Below are positions 51,293 to 60,525 of a DNA stretch of 64,000 bases, piece by piece. The translations under genes and the position numbers were made by a program. Position 1 is the first letter of the stretch; the number at the start of each line of letters is the position of its first letter. The stretch is from Mucilaginibacter rubeus (lineage in GTDB: Bacteria > Bacteroidota > Bacteroidia > Sphingobacteriales > Sphingobacteriaceae), in assembly GCF_003286415.2 (NCBI RefSeq), contig NZ_CP043450.1:6572001-6636000 (forward strand), read 5' to 3'. The notes beneath the pieces were generated by a model that searched no databases, was not told where the DNA came from, and worked only from the letters and a program-made list of their open reading frames with translations.

Positions 51293-52384
51293 ATGAAAAG
51301 AACATCAAAGCGGTATGTAATAACGACCTCCGCACTTAACTGCTACTTTTTTAGAATCCTTACAAAGGGCCTCGATTTAACGCAGTATGAAAAGAACCCG
51401 ATAACGCTATGGATGCACCAGCGTCCGCGAGGGCTAAGTAAAGATGAAGTACTGCCACTTGGTAACGCTGTTGACCTTCGTCTCGAAGGCGACCAGATTA
51501 CTTGCGCGCTGGAATTTGACGAAACTGACACTTTCGCAATGGCAATTTTCAACAAGTATGAGAATGGTACTTTGAGAATGTTAAGCGCCGGGGTAATTCC
51601 ACTTGAGTGGAGCGAAGACCCTCAATTAATGGTGGCCGGGCAGATCGGCCCAACTGTAACCAAAGGCAAGTTATTCGAGGTTAGCTGTGTGGATATCGGG
51701 GGTAACGACGATGCATTACCATGCGCTCTTTACAACGCTGATGAAAACCTAATCCAGCTTTCAGACCTCACCCAAAACGGCTTAATAACCCTATTCAATA
51801 ACCTTCAAATAACTAAAAAAGAGGATACCCCAACAATGAAGTTAATTACCCTTAGCGCCGATGTGCAGTCAGCAATACTGCTGGGCCTTAAACTGAAAGA
51901 AACCGCTACAGATGTAGAAGTTCAAACGGCAGTTCAAAACCTTATAACGCTGTCTACAAATCAAAAAAACGAGATCACAACCCTAACTACCGAAAAGGAA
52001 ACTATACAAGGCAAGTTAACCAAAGCGGAAGGCGATCTGGCAGCGCAAATCAAGCTGTCTAACAAGTCAAAAGTAGACGAAGCAATCAAGCTTAACGGCA
52101 CTGGTAACGGGGGCGCGGGTAAGTTTTTGCCGGGCGCTGAAGCCGATTGGCGCGCAGCTTTAGAGCGTGATTTTGACGGCACAATCAAGCTTTTAAATAG
52201 CATGCCGGGCAGTACCACGCTGGCGCAAACTCTACAAAACCAGCAAGGCGGTGGCGTATGGTACGCACAGCTTTCATATAGCCAGATGGATAAAGCAGGT
52301 ACGCTTGTGAAGCTTAAGGCTGAAAGTCTGGACGCTTTCAAAGCAAAATATCTGGAGCATTTCGGCAAAGAGTACAAAGGCTAA
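51293..52384 (+). CDS. prohead protease-scaffold fusion (Mu gpI-like)
   Basis: In this 363-residue protein, residues 1-150 carry an HK97/U35-type protease with His42 in TLWMHQRP and Ser98 in LRMLSAGVIPLEW. A coiled-coil scaffold region (about 185-255) follows, and the C-terminal part is capsid-binding. An internal in-frame ATG at 51836 with GAGGA upstream could start a scaffold-only product like Mu gpZ. Confidence 0.85.
   Translation: MKRTSKRYVITTSALNCYFFRILTKGLDLTQYEKNPITLWMHQRPRGLSKDEVLPLGNAVDLRLEGDQITCALEFDETDTFAMAIFNKYENGTLRMLSAGVIPLEWSEDPQLMVAGQIGPTVTKGKLFEVSCVDIGGNDDALPCALYNADENLIQLSDLTQNGLITLFNNLQITKKEDTPTMKLITLSADVQSAILLGLKLKETATDVEVQTAVQNLITLSTNQKNEITTLTTEKETIQGKLTKAEGDLAAQIKLSNKSKVDEAIKLNGTGNGGAGKFLPGAEADWRAALERDFDGTIKLLNSMPGSTTLAQTLQNQQGGGVWYAQLSYSQMDKAGTLVKLKAESLDAFKAKYLEHFGKEYKG
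51836..52384 (+). CDS. possible nested scaffold protein
   Basis: ATG at residue 182 of the protease-scaffold gene follows AAAGAGGATACCCCAACA. It would give a 182-residue protein with only the coiled coil and capsid-binding tail. In Mu the nested I/Z genes use this arrangement. Confidence 0.4.
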   Translation: MKLITLSADVQSAILLGLKLKETATDVEVQTAVQNLITLSTNQKNEITTLTTEKETIQGKLTKAEGDLAAQIKLSNKSKVDEAIKLNGTGNGGAGKFLPGAEADWRAALERDFDGTIKLLNSMPGSTTLAQTLQNQQGGGVWYAQLSYSQMDKAGTLVKLKAESLDAFKAKYLEHFGKEYKG

Positions 52385-52443
52385 TCATCAACAATACCCC
52401 TATTAAAATCAACTTAAGTTTCTAATTAACCCCTATTAAAATC

Positions 52444-53589
52444 ATGTTTAATCAAAAATTAAAGCGCGTTAACTACCTGTACAACGTGGCTGTATTATTT
52501 ATCCTTTTTGTACTGGGTGGCATATCCGTTGCCGCTGCTGCTCCGGTTGCCGCAATCGGCGCTGTTGCTACTGGCAGTCTTTTAAACTGCGTTAAAATGC
52601 CTGGGTTTGCCTTTATGGCCGTGCAGGTAGAAATCTGGGAAAATCACATTGAAGAAGCCATTTTTAAGGATAACGCATTTATTCGCTTTTCTTTCAATGC
52701 CGATGAGTATGTGAATGGCCGGGCGGTGCATATCCCTCAATCTGGTGGCGCTGGTAATGTTGTTAAAAACCGTGCCTTTACGCAGGGTGGTGCAACCGTT
52801 CGTAAGCGTACCGATACCGATGTGTTATACCTGATTGATGAGTTCACTACCGACCCCGTTCTAATCTCAAACGCCGAAACTGTAGAGCTTTCATACGATA
52901 AACGCGAAAGTGTTTTAGGTGAAGACAAAAACCAGTTATCGCAGACCATTGCAGAAGAAATGCTGTACAACTGGACGCATGACCAAAACACAGGCGCGGT
53001 GTTACCTGCAACCAGTATTATTAAAACTACCGGCCCAATTGTGCAAGCAACCGCCCCCGGCGCGACTGGCTACCGCTTTTCCGCTTCGCTTTCAGATCAG
53101 CAAAGGGCTGCTACATTTTTACGTACCCAAAACCGTTGGTTTGAGGGCCAAATGTACGCCCTGTATAGCGCTAACCTGCACGCTCAAACGTACCCGGCTG
53201 ATAGCATCGTAACCGCAACCTATATGCAAGCTGCTACAGAAGATGAGCGCCGTAACGGCCTGTTGGGTAAATCAAATGGCTTCGGTATTATGCAGCGTAG
53301 TAACGTGTTTACAATTGCGGCAGACGGCACAATCAAAGCGCCGGGCGCTGCGCCAGAGGCTACAGACTGCGAAGGTGTTCTGTTCTGGTATAAAGATGCT
53401 GTGGAAACTGCAAACGGCGACATGAAAATGTTTGACCAATACGGCAACCCGGTTTATTATGGTGACCTGTTTTCATTCTTAAAACGTGTTGGTGGTCGTG
53501 CCCGCCGTGCGGACTGGAGAGGTATTGTATTGCTTGTACAAGGCCAGCCAACACAGGCGCAAATCGACGCTTATTTAGCGGCTCACTAA
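52444..53589 (+). CDS. major capsid protein
   Basis: The 381-residue product. From about residue 58 (MAVQVEIWENHIEEAIFKDN) on, it follows Bacteroidota phage capsid proteins, with NGRAVHIPQSGG and LSYDKRESVLGEDKNQLSQ. The first 50 residues contain a long hydrophobic stretch (VAVLFILFVLGGISVAAAAP), not expected in a capsid subunit and probably removed by the protease, or a wrong start. Confidence 0.8.
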   Translation: MFNQKLKRVNYLYNVAVLFILFVLGGISVAAAAPVAAIGAVATGSLLNCVKMPGFAFMAVQVEIWENHIEEAIFKDNAFIRFSFNADEYVNGRAVHIPQSGGAGNVVKNRAFTQGGATVRKRTDTDVLYLIDEFTTDPVLISNAETVELSYDKRESVLGEDKNQLSQTIAEEMLYNWTHDQNTGAVLPATSIIKTTGPIVQATAPGATGYRFSASLSDQQRAATFLRTQNRWFEGQMYALYSANLHAQTYPADSIVTATYMQAATEDERRNGLLGKSNGFGIMQRSNVFTIAADGTIKAPGAAPEATDCEGVLFWYKDAVETANGDMKMFDQYGNPVYYGDLFSFLKRVGGRARRADWRGIVLLVQGQPTQAQIDAYLAAH

Positions 53590-53608
53590 TCCCCAATTAA
53601 TAACTATC

Positions 53609-53642
53609 AAAAAGCCCGCTGCAATGCGTGGCGGGCTTTTTA
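53609..53642 (+). terminator. terminator after the capsid gene
   Basis: AAAAGCCCGC (53610-53619) pairs with GCGGGCTTTT (53631-53640), followed by T residues. Confidence 0.9.
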
Positions 53643-53660
53643 TTCAACTCAAAATCCCAA

Positions 53661-54212
53661 ATGAAAAAAGGCTGGTTTGTGCAGATGTTGGCAACTTACG
53701 ACTATCATGGGTTAATCAATTTCTTTGAAAGTCTTGCGCCTTCTGTTCGGTATAGCCTTACAAAGCCGCTATTAGTATTAAGTGTTTTGTATCCCGGTAT
53801 TACGGCTTTTACAGCAATGTTTTTCCCTGCTGTTGAAGCAACGCTGGGTATAAGCGGCCCGGCTTTTATAGCCATGAGCGCAGCGTTCATAATGGAGCTT
53901 GCAAGCGGGTTGGCTGCATCGCATATCAGCAAACAACAGTTTAGTAGTTTGAGGCTTTCGCGCTTCACCTTTAAGGTGTTCATATATCTGGTAATAATTG
54001 CCGTTCCCTATCACTGGCAAGAAAATTTTTTAGCCAGGCACAAAGAATTTATGGCGGCCGTTTTCGACTGGCTGCAAAGTGTACTGATTGTACAGATCGC
54101 TTTTGAGAATATCATCTCCATACTCGAAAACCTTGCGGTAATAACTGGTAAAGACAAAACCGCATGGATTAACAAAATCAAGGACAAATTAACAAGCTTA
54201 TATAATGGCTAA
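53661..54212 (+). CDS. phage holin family protein
   Basis: The ATG at 53661 gives 183 residues with three to four membrane segments, including LVLSVLYPGITAFTAMFF, GPAFIAMSAAFIMELASGLA and FKVFIYLVIIAVPY. The pattern matches the phage_holin_4-type family. It would let the lysozyme reach the wall. It overlaps the lysozyme gene by 8 bp. Confidence 0.82.
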   Translation: MKKGWFVQMLATYDYHGLINFFESLAPSVRYSLTKPLLVLSVLYPGITAFTAMFFPAVEATLGISGPAFIAMSAAFIMELASGLAASHISKQQFSSLRLSRFTFKVFIYLVIIAVPYHWQENFLARHKEFMAAVFDWLQSVLIVQIAFENIISILENLAVITGKDKTAWINKIKDKLTSLYNG

Positions 54213-54732
54213 CAAGGTTGCCGCCAGCTCTCTGGCCCTTATCAGTAATTTAAAAACCGTAGCGGCCCGCGCTTACCACGCCGCCAGTGCCGATGGCGAA
54301 AAGCTTATACAAGGCTTTGAGGGTTTGCGCTTAAAAGCCTATCAGGATATAGCAGGCGTATGGACAATTGGCTGGGGTAATACCCACTATGCAAACGGCA
54401 AGCCAGTTAAAAAAGGCGATACCCTGCCAAACAGGGAGTGTGCTGATGATCTGCTGGAATTCAAGCTAAAAGGGTTTGCCGCACAAATTAACAATCTGGT
54501 TAAGGTTACAATCAATCAAAACCAGTTTGATGCCCTATTAAGCTTTCAATATAACACAGGTGCGCTTGCAGTGAGCACACTACTCAAAAAGTTAAACGCT
54601 GGCGACTTTGCCGGAGCCGCCGCAGAGTTTGGCAGGTGGAACAAGGTAACTAAGGAAGGCAAGAAAGTAGTATCACAGGTGCTAACCGACCGCCGCGCTA
54701 AAGAAGCTAAACTGTTTTTAAAACCGCTTTAA
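54205..54732 (+). CDS. GH24 lysozyme (endolysin)
   Basis: This 175-residue T4-type lysozyme has the catalytic triad Glu39, Asp48 and Thr54 in GFEGLRLKAYQDIAGVWT, spaced E-8-D-5-T as in the family, then IGWGNTHY and FDALLSFQYNTGA. An N-terminal helix (about 1-25) of moderate hydrophobicity may be a signal-anchor. Paired with holin. Confidence 0.93.
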   Translation: MANKVAASSLALISNLKTVAARAYHAASADGEKLIQGFEGLRLKAYQDIAGVWTIGWGNTHYANGKPVKKGDTLPNRECADDLLEFKLKGFAAQINNLVKVTINQNQFDALLSFQYNTGALAVSTLLKKLNAGDFAGAAAEFGRWNKVTKEGKKVVSQVLTDRRAKEAKLFLKPL

Positions 54733-54747
54733 ACCCCCTTTAAATAC

Positions 54748-55233
54748 ATGAAATCTATTTTAAGTTTTATTGCCCTTGCATGGGCTACCCTGTTTAAAAA
54801 GAAAACTTCAAACGATGTGGTTGTGCAAGTGCCTGCCATCGACATTTCGCAGGATACTATTAACCACGTAATTGACATTGTAAATAATGTTAAAAAGGTG
54901 GTTGAAAGCCCCGTAACCATTTTAGTAACCGATTTAATACCCGGCACGCTGGATAACAAAATCGTGGCGCTGATTGATGAAGCGATTGTACCCACAATGG
55001 CCGGATTGACCTTTGTTAAAAACTGGCTGGAGACAAACCCGCCGCAAGATAAAAACGTGCTGTTGAACGATATTTTAAATAAGGTTCATTTCAGCGATGA
55101 TGCAGATAAAAACGGCTTTTACCACAATTTGGCAGCCCGGTTAATCATGGTTGCATCTGACGGGAAGGTAACATGGAGTGAATCGGTAAGCCTTATTGAG
55201 CTTTATTTCAAGCAGGTATTCGGTATTAAATAA
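54748..55233 (+). CDS. lysis-region protein with N-terminal membrane anchor
   Basis: 161 residues. N-terminal ILSFIALAWATLF then KKK looks like a membrane anchor facing the periplasm or cytoplasm; the rest is helical and acidic. It follows the lysozyme, the place of spanins, but no lipobox is seen. Function unknown. Confidence 0.5.
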   Translation: MKSILSFIALAWATLFKKKTSNDVVVQVPAIDISQDTINHVIDIVNNVKKVVESPVTILVTDLIPGTLDNKIVALIDEAIVPTMAGLTFVKNWLETNPPQDKNVLLNDILNKVHFSDDADKNGFYHNLAARLIMVASDGKVTWSESVSLIELYFKQVFGIK

Positions 55234-55323
55234 CCCCCTATTAAATAATCAAAGGCAAACGGCAGGGCCAGCCAGCCCGGCAATAACACAAATGCCCTGC
55301 CGCCCTTTTAACACCAAAACGCA

Positions 55324-55959
55324 ATGATTGATAACAATATGACAAATGAGCGCCTAAGGGCTTTGTTTGAAACACACCCCGGCGTAGACGTTGTTTTTAT
55401 CGCCGCTGATGGCATGCCGTTTTTATATGATCTGGCGGCGCAGTCGCATGCGCAGCGCCTGTTTGATAAAAATGTGCTGGAAATTTCGCGCGAAGATTTG
55501 GAAGACTACAGCCCGGAAACTTTCGCCGATGGTTTGGGCGGTGAAATCATCCCTGCTGTTGCGCCTTTGCATCCCTCAATAGCTGGCCCGTATAGCGAAT
55601 TTTTGCAAACACAAGGCGGAGGGTTTACACCGGAGTGCGGCGGCGTGATTGTGCCGCCTTCAAATATTTTGGCACACGAAGAGCAAACACCCCGCAATCT
55701 TGTACACGAAGCTTTAGCCGCTGCCATTGCACAGGTTAGGCCAATAGCAGAGGCGACTGCCGAAAAGATAGCGCCGCTTATTATGGACATTGCCAGCCAA
55801 AGTGGGGCGAAGCCAGATTCGGAGCAAACGCCGGGCGTGTCTGCTCTGGAGGTGGCATATAACACGCCGGAGGCCGAAAGAACTCCAACACAAAAAGGAC
55901 TTATCACTAAAGATCAAAAAGCTAAGGCGGCTGTCGAAGAGAAAGGAGAAGCTAACTAA
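55324..55959 (+). CDS. phage structural-region protein, unknown
   Basis: 211 residues. The N-terminal FETHPGVDVVFIAADGMPFL and AQSHAQRLFD pattern recurs in Bacteroidota phages. Pro/Gly-rich middle, then an alanine-rich helix and lysine-rich tail. Overlaps the sheath gene start by one base. Confidence 0.55.
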   Translation: MIDNNMTNERLRALFETHPGVDVVFIAADGMPFLYDLAAQSHAQRLFDKNVLEISREDLEDYSPETFADGLGGEIIPAVAPLHPSIAGPYSEFLQTQGGGFTPECGGVIVPPSNILAHEEQTPRNLVHEALAAAIAQVRPIAEATAEKIAPLIMDIASQSGAKPDSEQTPGVSALEVAYNTPEAERTPTQKGLITKDQKAKAAVEEKGEAN

Positions 55960-57155
55960 TGATACCTGAAGCAAATGTTAACCTTGCAAACGGCCAAATA
56001 GGGGGCAGTATTTCAACTAACGACAACTTAACCGGGTATGTACTAACCGGGGCCGGCACTGGCATACTGGGGCTTTTAGCTCCAATTAAAGTTATTAGCG
56101 TTGATGACGCGAAAGCCCAGGGCGTAACCGCCGAAGCGGAGCCGGAAGCATACCGTTTTGTTACAGAATTCTACAGCATCCCCGGCACGTTAAACGCCCC
56201 GGTTTGGATTATGCTTGTAGGCGCTGCCGTTTCGCTTGTTGATGTGTGCAATATCAATAATGAAAACGGCATTAAAAAGCTGATTAACGCCGCACAGGGT
56301 ACAATCAGGGTATTAGGTGTTGCGCGTACTCCGGCAGTGGGTTACGTGCCTACGGTTTCAAAGTTTTTGGATAGCGATGTTGCGCTGGCTGTGCCAGTAG
56401 CGAAAACATTCGCTACCGCCATGTTTGAAAATCATACCCCTTTGCGCATACTTATTGCTGCAAGGGTTAATGATGTTACCAGTGTAACCATTGATACGCC
56501 TAAAACCATGACCGCAAATAATGTTGGTTTGGTGATCGGCGGAACTGCAAACGATGGCATTACATCAATGGGTTTGGTTTTGGGTAAAGTAGCCAGCACC
56601 GCGCCTCACGTTTGTATCGGTAAAGTAAAAGACGGCGATCTTCCTATTAGCTCATACTTTATAGGTGGCTTGCCTATTTTGCAGGATACAGATAATCCAC
56701 AGGCAGCATGGTACAAACAAATAGATCAGCTTGTCGACGCTGGCTTTATCACGGTTAAAACCTATCCGAACGGCTCTGCTGGTTTCTATTTCAGCAATGA
56801 CCCAATGTGCGTGGCCGAAAGCGATGATTACGCCAATTTAGCTACGGGCCGGGTGATTGACAAAGCGTCGATAATCGCCTATAAAGTTTACTGTAACGAG
56901 ATTAACGATGATGTTGATTTAGATGACAATAACAATATCGAGCCTGTCGTTTTAAAGGCTCTTGAAGGGGTAACCGTTGCAGCGCTTAATTTAAATATGA
57001 GCGCAAGTATGAGCGGCGACCCGGTTGTTTACGTCGACGAAAACCAGCAAATCACAGCTACCAGCAAGTTTAAAACTAAACTGCGCATACGCCGCAAAGG
57101 CTACCTCAAAGTAATAGATGTTGAACTGGGTTTTTACAATCCAAACCTTAATTAA
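55959..57155 (+). CDS. tail sheath protein (DUF2586-like)
   Basis: The 398-residue product. Its order (N-terminal beta region, LVGAAVSLVDVCNI, then TNPLR-like core and C-terminal KTKLRIRRKGYLKVIDVELG) and place before the tube gene fit sheath proteins of Mu-like phages. It shows the phage has a contractile tail. Confidence 0.82.
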   Translation: MIPEANVNLANGQIGGSISTNDNLTGYVLTGAGTGILGLLAPIKVISVDDAKAQGVTAEAEPEAYRFVTEFYSIPGTLNAPVWIMLVGAAVSLVDVCNINNENGIKKLINAAQGTIRVLGVARTPAVGYVPTVSKFLDSDVALAVPVAKTFATAMFENHTPLRILIAARVNDVTSVTIDTPKTMTANNVGLVIGGTANDGITSMGLVLGKVASTAPHVCIGKVKDGDLPISSYFIGGLPILQDTDNPQAAWYKQIDQLVDAGFITVKTYPNGSAGFYFSNDPMCVAESDDYANLATGRVIDKASIIAYKVYCNEINDDVDLDDNNNIEPVVLKALEGVTVAALNLNMSASMSGDPVVYVDENQQITATSKFKTKLRIRRKGYLKVIDVELGFYNPNLN

Positions 57156-57161
57156 TAATCA

Positions 57162-57596
57162 ATGGCAACTTATCTGGATTCACAAGAACTGGAGTGGAAA
57201 CACGTGACCGTTAGCGTACTGGGTACAACCATACGCGGTTTGCGCGGCTTCAAAATAAAAAAAAGCAAAGAAACGGAGCATTTATTTGCGGCTGGAGAGG
57301 AAGCGTTTGGCATCCAAACTGGCAACATCAAACGGGACGGCTCTTTTAAGTTTTTGAAAGGAGATGTAGACAAGCTTAATGATGTGGCGCAGGCGGCAGG
57401 TTACGAAGACATTACCGATGTGCCTTATCAGCTAATCACGTCTACCATAGTTTACAGAAAGGCATTTAACCGCCCTTTGCGCTCTATTAACATTCTGGGT
57501 CTACAATTTACCGATCTGGAAGAGGCAATGGAGCAGGGCGCTAAAATGATGGAAATTGAATTGCCTTGGCTGGCAATGCGATACAAACGCGCTTAA
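57162..57596 (+). CDS. tail tube protein
   Basis: This 144-residue protein directly follows the sheath gene. TVSVLGTTIRGLRGFKIKKS and FAAGEEAFGIQTGNIKRDGS match the Mu gpM-type tube with its beta-barrel and loop. Confidence 0.82.
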   Translation: MATYLDSQELEWKHVTVSVLGTTIRGLRGFKIKKSKETEHLFAAGEEAFGIQTGNIKRDGSFKFLKGDVDKLNDVAQAAGYEDITDVPYQLITSTIVYRKAFNRPLRSINILGLQFTDLEEAMEQGAKMMEIELPWLAMRYKRA

Positions 57597-57624
57597 TAAA
57601 ACCCTTTAAATACCCTTTAAAACG

Positions 57625-57963
57625 ATGAAAACCGAAAAAGAAATAGTTTATCCGGCTGGTGTGTCTGCCGAAAAAGTGGCACAATGGAAAGCCGAAAATA
57701 AAAACGGAATTGCTCGTATTGAAACGAAGTACGAAGGCAAAGAATATAGCGCATACATCCGCCGACCAACACGCGAAGACATGCGCGAATTAAGCGCAAA
57801 GGGTGGCACAGTTGACCCTGTTACCTATACTGAAATTGTTCTCGGTCAATTATGGCTGGGAGGCGACGAAGAGATACGCGATGTTGATGCTGTTTTCTTT
57901 GGAGTGATGGAAGTGGTGCAAGGTGTTTTGGACGTGCAAAAGGCACAGCTAAAAAAGTTATAG
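57625..57963 (+). CDS. tail assembly chaperone, short form
   Basis: The 112-residue product contains YSAYIRRPTREDMRELSAKG and ends LKKL. It sits between tube and tape measure, as G of phage lambda does. Its end holds a slippery heptamer, giving a longer product by -1 frameshift. Confidence 0.8.
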   Translation: MKTEKEIVYPAGVSAEKVAQWKAENKNGIARIETKYEGKEYSAYIRRPTREDMRELSAKGGTVDPVTYTEIVLGQLWLGGDEEIRDVDAVFFGVMEVVQGVLDVQKAQLKKL

Positions 57964-58133
57964 AGGCGACCTCTGGCAATATAAACGCAAACTGGATAGG
58001 CTATGTGGATACGCTCATAGCCTATCATACCAGTTACGACCCCTCTAAATTATCCGACGAACGCTGGGCGGAGGTGTACAAGCAAGTAGAAGATATTAGG
58101 CTTCAAGAAGCCAAAGCAAACAACCGCATGTAA
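57625..58133 (+). CDS. tail assembly chaperone, frameshift product (G-T type)
   Basis: A -1 shift at 57951-57957 continues in the next frame from GTT at 57957 to the TAA at 58131-58133, adding 58 residues beginning VIEATSGNINANWIGYVDTL. The total is about 169 residues. The extension has no start codon of its own, supporting frameshift expression, as in lambda gpGT. Confidence 0.85.
57951..57974 (+). other. programmed -1 frameshift site, tail chaperone
   Basis: A-AAA-AAG (57951-57957) is in phase (CTA-AAA-AAG-TTA-TAG). A 4-nt spacer is followed by the stem AGAGG-CGA-CCTCT (57962-57974). Confidence 0.88.
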
Positions 58134-59920
58134 TGGCAAATATTGTAGAATTTCTGGTAAAAATTAAGGATTTGGCATCTGGCCAAATGCAGCGTTTTGC
58201 TAATACTACCGAAGGTTCTTTAAACCGGGTAACTAACCGCATGCGCACCGTTGGCAGTTCAATAGATCAGTTAAATAGCCGTATAGATGAGTTAACCCGT
58301 ACGCGTAACATTTCGCTGGATACCCGCCAGATTGAACGCGCCAACCGCGAAATTGAACGTCTGGAGAACAGGCGTGACGCTTTGGAAAATCGCGGGCGGT
58401 CACGTAGCGGCAACATGGTTGGCACTGGTTTGGTGCTCGGAGGCTTGGCGCTTGCCGGGGCTGGCCTCGTTACCTCGCTTAAAGCTGGCATGGAACGGCA
58501 AATGGCCGGGACAAGCTTTGAGGTTATGGCGGGAAAGCAACAGGGCAATAAGCTGCACGGTAATTTGATGGGCTTTGCCAATGATACCATATACGGTAAT
58601 GAAACCTTTGGCGAAGCTAAAACCCTATTAGGTTTTGGGGTAGCTGCAAAAAACATCATGCCAGAGCTTAAAATGTTGGGTGATGTTGCTATGGGCGATA
58701 AGGAGAAAATGCAGGGCTTAACGTTGGCGCTTGCACAAACCCAGGCAGGCGGAAAACTTACTGGGCAAGATTTGCTCCAGTACATAAACGCCGGATTTAA
58801 CCCTTTGCAAGCTATGGCCGAAAAGACGGGCAAAAGCATGGCGGTGTTGAAAAAGGAAATGTCCGAAGGTAAAATAAGCGCTATGGACATTATTGGCGCT
58901 TTCCAGTATGCTACCGGGCCGATGGGCCGCTTTCATGATGGCATGAAAAAAATGGGCGAAACGCCAACAGGTAAATGGATGGCTTTTACCGGGGCGTTGA
59001 GTACGGCAGCGGGAACAATTGGCACGGCGTTGCTTCCTGTTTTGGGTGGCGTTACTACAATATTATCCGGGCTAATGGGTAACGAGCCTTTAATGTATGG
59101 TATTGCGGCTGCCATTGGTGCAATGACGCTGGCTTGGGGTATCTACACAATTTACACGAAAAGGGCGGCCATCTGGCAAGGAATATTGGCGGTAGCCGCT
59201 TACTGGCCTGTTGCTCTTATTGGGTTAGTTGTTGGCGCTGTGGTGTGGGTTGTAAAGGCTTTTGATGGTTGGGGTAAAAGCATCAACGGTCTTTGGACTA
59301 TCATCAAGGCTTTTTGTAGCAATGTGGGAATATCATTCAAAGACTTTTTTGAAGGGGTGCTTTTCACTGGAAATTTATTCTTTCTGAAGATAAAAGACAT
59401 CTTCCAAAAAGTAACTGGCATGGTGTCCAATGCTATAACGGCGCTAAAACTGGCTATGAGCGGCGATTTTTCCGGAGCGGGCAAAGCGCTTACAATGGAG
59501 ATAAAAACCGATGCCAGTAGAGAGATTGACAAGTTGAGGCAGGAGAGAGCCATGCAAAAGGCTGATAACTTGGCGGCCTACAATCAAAATAAGAGCGCCA
59601 TAGCTGCCGGGTGGTCGCAGGTTGGTTTAAAATTCAATAAAAAAGCTGCCAGTTCTGCAATGGACTGGATGACCCAACAATTTGACCCAAAAGCCAAAGG
59701 CGCTGGCACTGGAGCACCTGAAGGCGTAGCCGATACCGCAAAGGGCATATCTGGCGGCGGAGTGCGTAACATCACCATTCAGATAGCTAAACAGGGCATC
59801 GATCAAATAACAATCCATACAACAAACTTACGTGAGGGTAAAGATCAGATTGAGCAAATGTTTATTGATATGTTCAATCAGGTTGTAAACTCTGGCGGCT
59901 CAATGATACCATCTAACTAA
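58133..59920 (+). CDS. tail tape measure protein
   Basis: The 595-residue product has an N-terminal coiled coil (about 25-80), a glycine-rich membrane-like region (GTGLVLGGLALAGAGLV), then NDTIYGNETFGEAKTLLGFG typical of tape measures, and further hydrophobic segments near 330-380. The length is short for the class. Starts within the chaperone stop (TAATG). Confidence 0.88.
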   Translation: MANIVEFLVKIKDLASGQMQRFANTTEGSLNRVTNRMRTVGSSIDQLNSRIDELTRTRNISLDTRQIERANREIERLENRRDALENRGRSRSGNMVGTGLVLGGLALAGAGLVTSLKAGMERQMAGTSFEVMAGKQQGNKLHGNLMGFANDTIYGNETFGEAKTLLGFGVAAKNIMPELKMLGDVAMGDKEKMQGLTLALAQTQAGGKLTGQDLLQYINAGFNPLQAMAEKTGKSMAVLKKEMSEGKISAMDIIGAFQYATGPMGRFHDGMKKMGETPTGKWMAFTGALSTAAGTIGTALLPVLGGVTTILSGLMGNEPLMYGIAAAIGAMTLAWGIYTIYTKRAAIWQGILAVAAYWPVALIGLVVGAVVWVVKAFDGWGKSINGLWTIIKAFCSNVGISFKDFFEGVLFTGNLFFLKIKDIFQKVTGMVSNAITALKLAMSGDFSGAGKALTMEIKTDASREIDKLRQERAMQKADNLAAYNQNKSAIAAGWSQVGLKFNKKAASSAMDWMTQQFDPKAKGAGTGAPEGVADTAKGISGGGVRNITIQIAKQGIDQITIHTTNLREGKDQIEQMFIDMFNQVVNSGGSMIPSN

Positions 59921-60525
59921 TGGCAATAGCAACATTAAACACCGCATTTGATTTAAAAGAGCTTTTCGAGCAGGTACATGGTTACAAGCCCGCGAAAATT
60001 GCGGGTCTGCCAGACACCATACAGCCAGCAGAGTTGCCACAGATCGGCGCGAACGCCCGAAAAACAACTAACCTATATGGGCAGGCGCTTTATGGCGCTG
60101 CCGATACACTGGGCTACGAAGTGTTTTGCCCTGTTACTATCGAGGTAGACGGCGTAGATTATGTTTTCCCTTATACCGTGGTAGGTATTCGCCGGGCTAA
60201 AACCATTGTTGAAGAGTTCATGACCGAACTGGACGGCGACATTAACGAGATTGTAGGAAATAGGCCATACGAAATTACAATCAAAGGCTTTTTGATCGGT
60301 ATAAACAATCAGTTTCCAGACGATCAAATTAAAATGCTGAATGATGTATTTGTATACAATAAGCCTGTAAGGCTTAAATCTGCTTATACTGACATTTTCC
60401 TGCATGACAGCGATTATGTTCTGATTAAGGACATGCAATTGCCGGAAAAACCAAAGGTAATAGGTGTTAGAGATTTCACCCTCGCAATGAAAAGCGATAC
60501 CATTTTTACTTTATACGTAGACTGA
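59920..60525 (+). CDS. DUF6046-type tail/baseplate protein
   Basis: This 201-residue protein follows the tape measure and has VFPYTVVGIRRAKTIVEEFM and MQLPEKPKVIGVRDFTLAM, matching the DUF6046 pattern known from Bacteroidota phages. Mu gpN occupies this position. Overlaps the tape measure stop. Confidence 0.65.
   Translation: MAIATLNTAFDLKELFEQVHGYKPAKIAGLPDTIQPAELPQIGANARKTTNLYGQALYGAADTLGYEVFCPVTIEVDGVDYVFPYTVVGIRRAKTIVEEFMTELDGDINEIVGNRPYEITIKGFLIGINNQFPDDQIKMLNDVFVYNKPVRLKSAYTDIFLHDSDYVLIKDMQLPEKPKVIGVRDFTLAMKSDTIFTLYVD

Noticed and set aside
53612..53660. Longer holin start at 53628
   Set aside because: It would start inside the terminator hairpin; the ATG at 53661 is better placed.
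58267..58890. 207-codon minus-strand frame inside the tape measure gene
   Set aside because: Low-complexity antisense shadow of a recognised gene.
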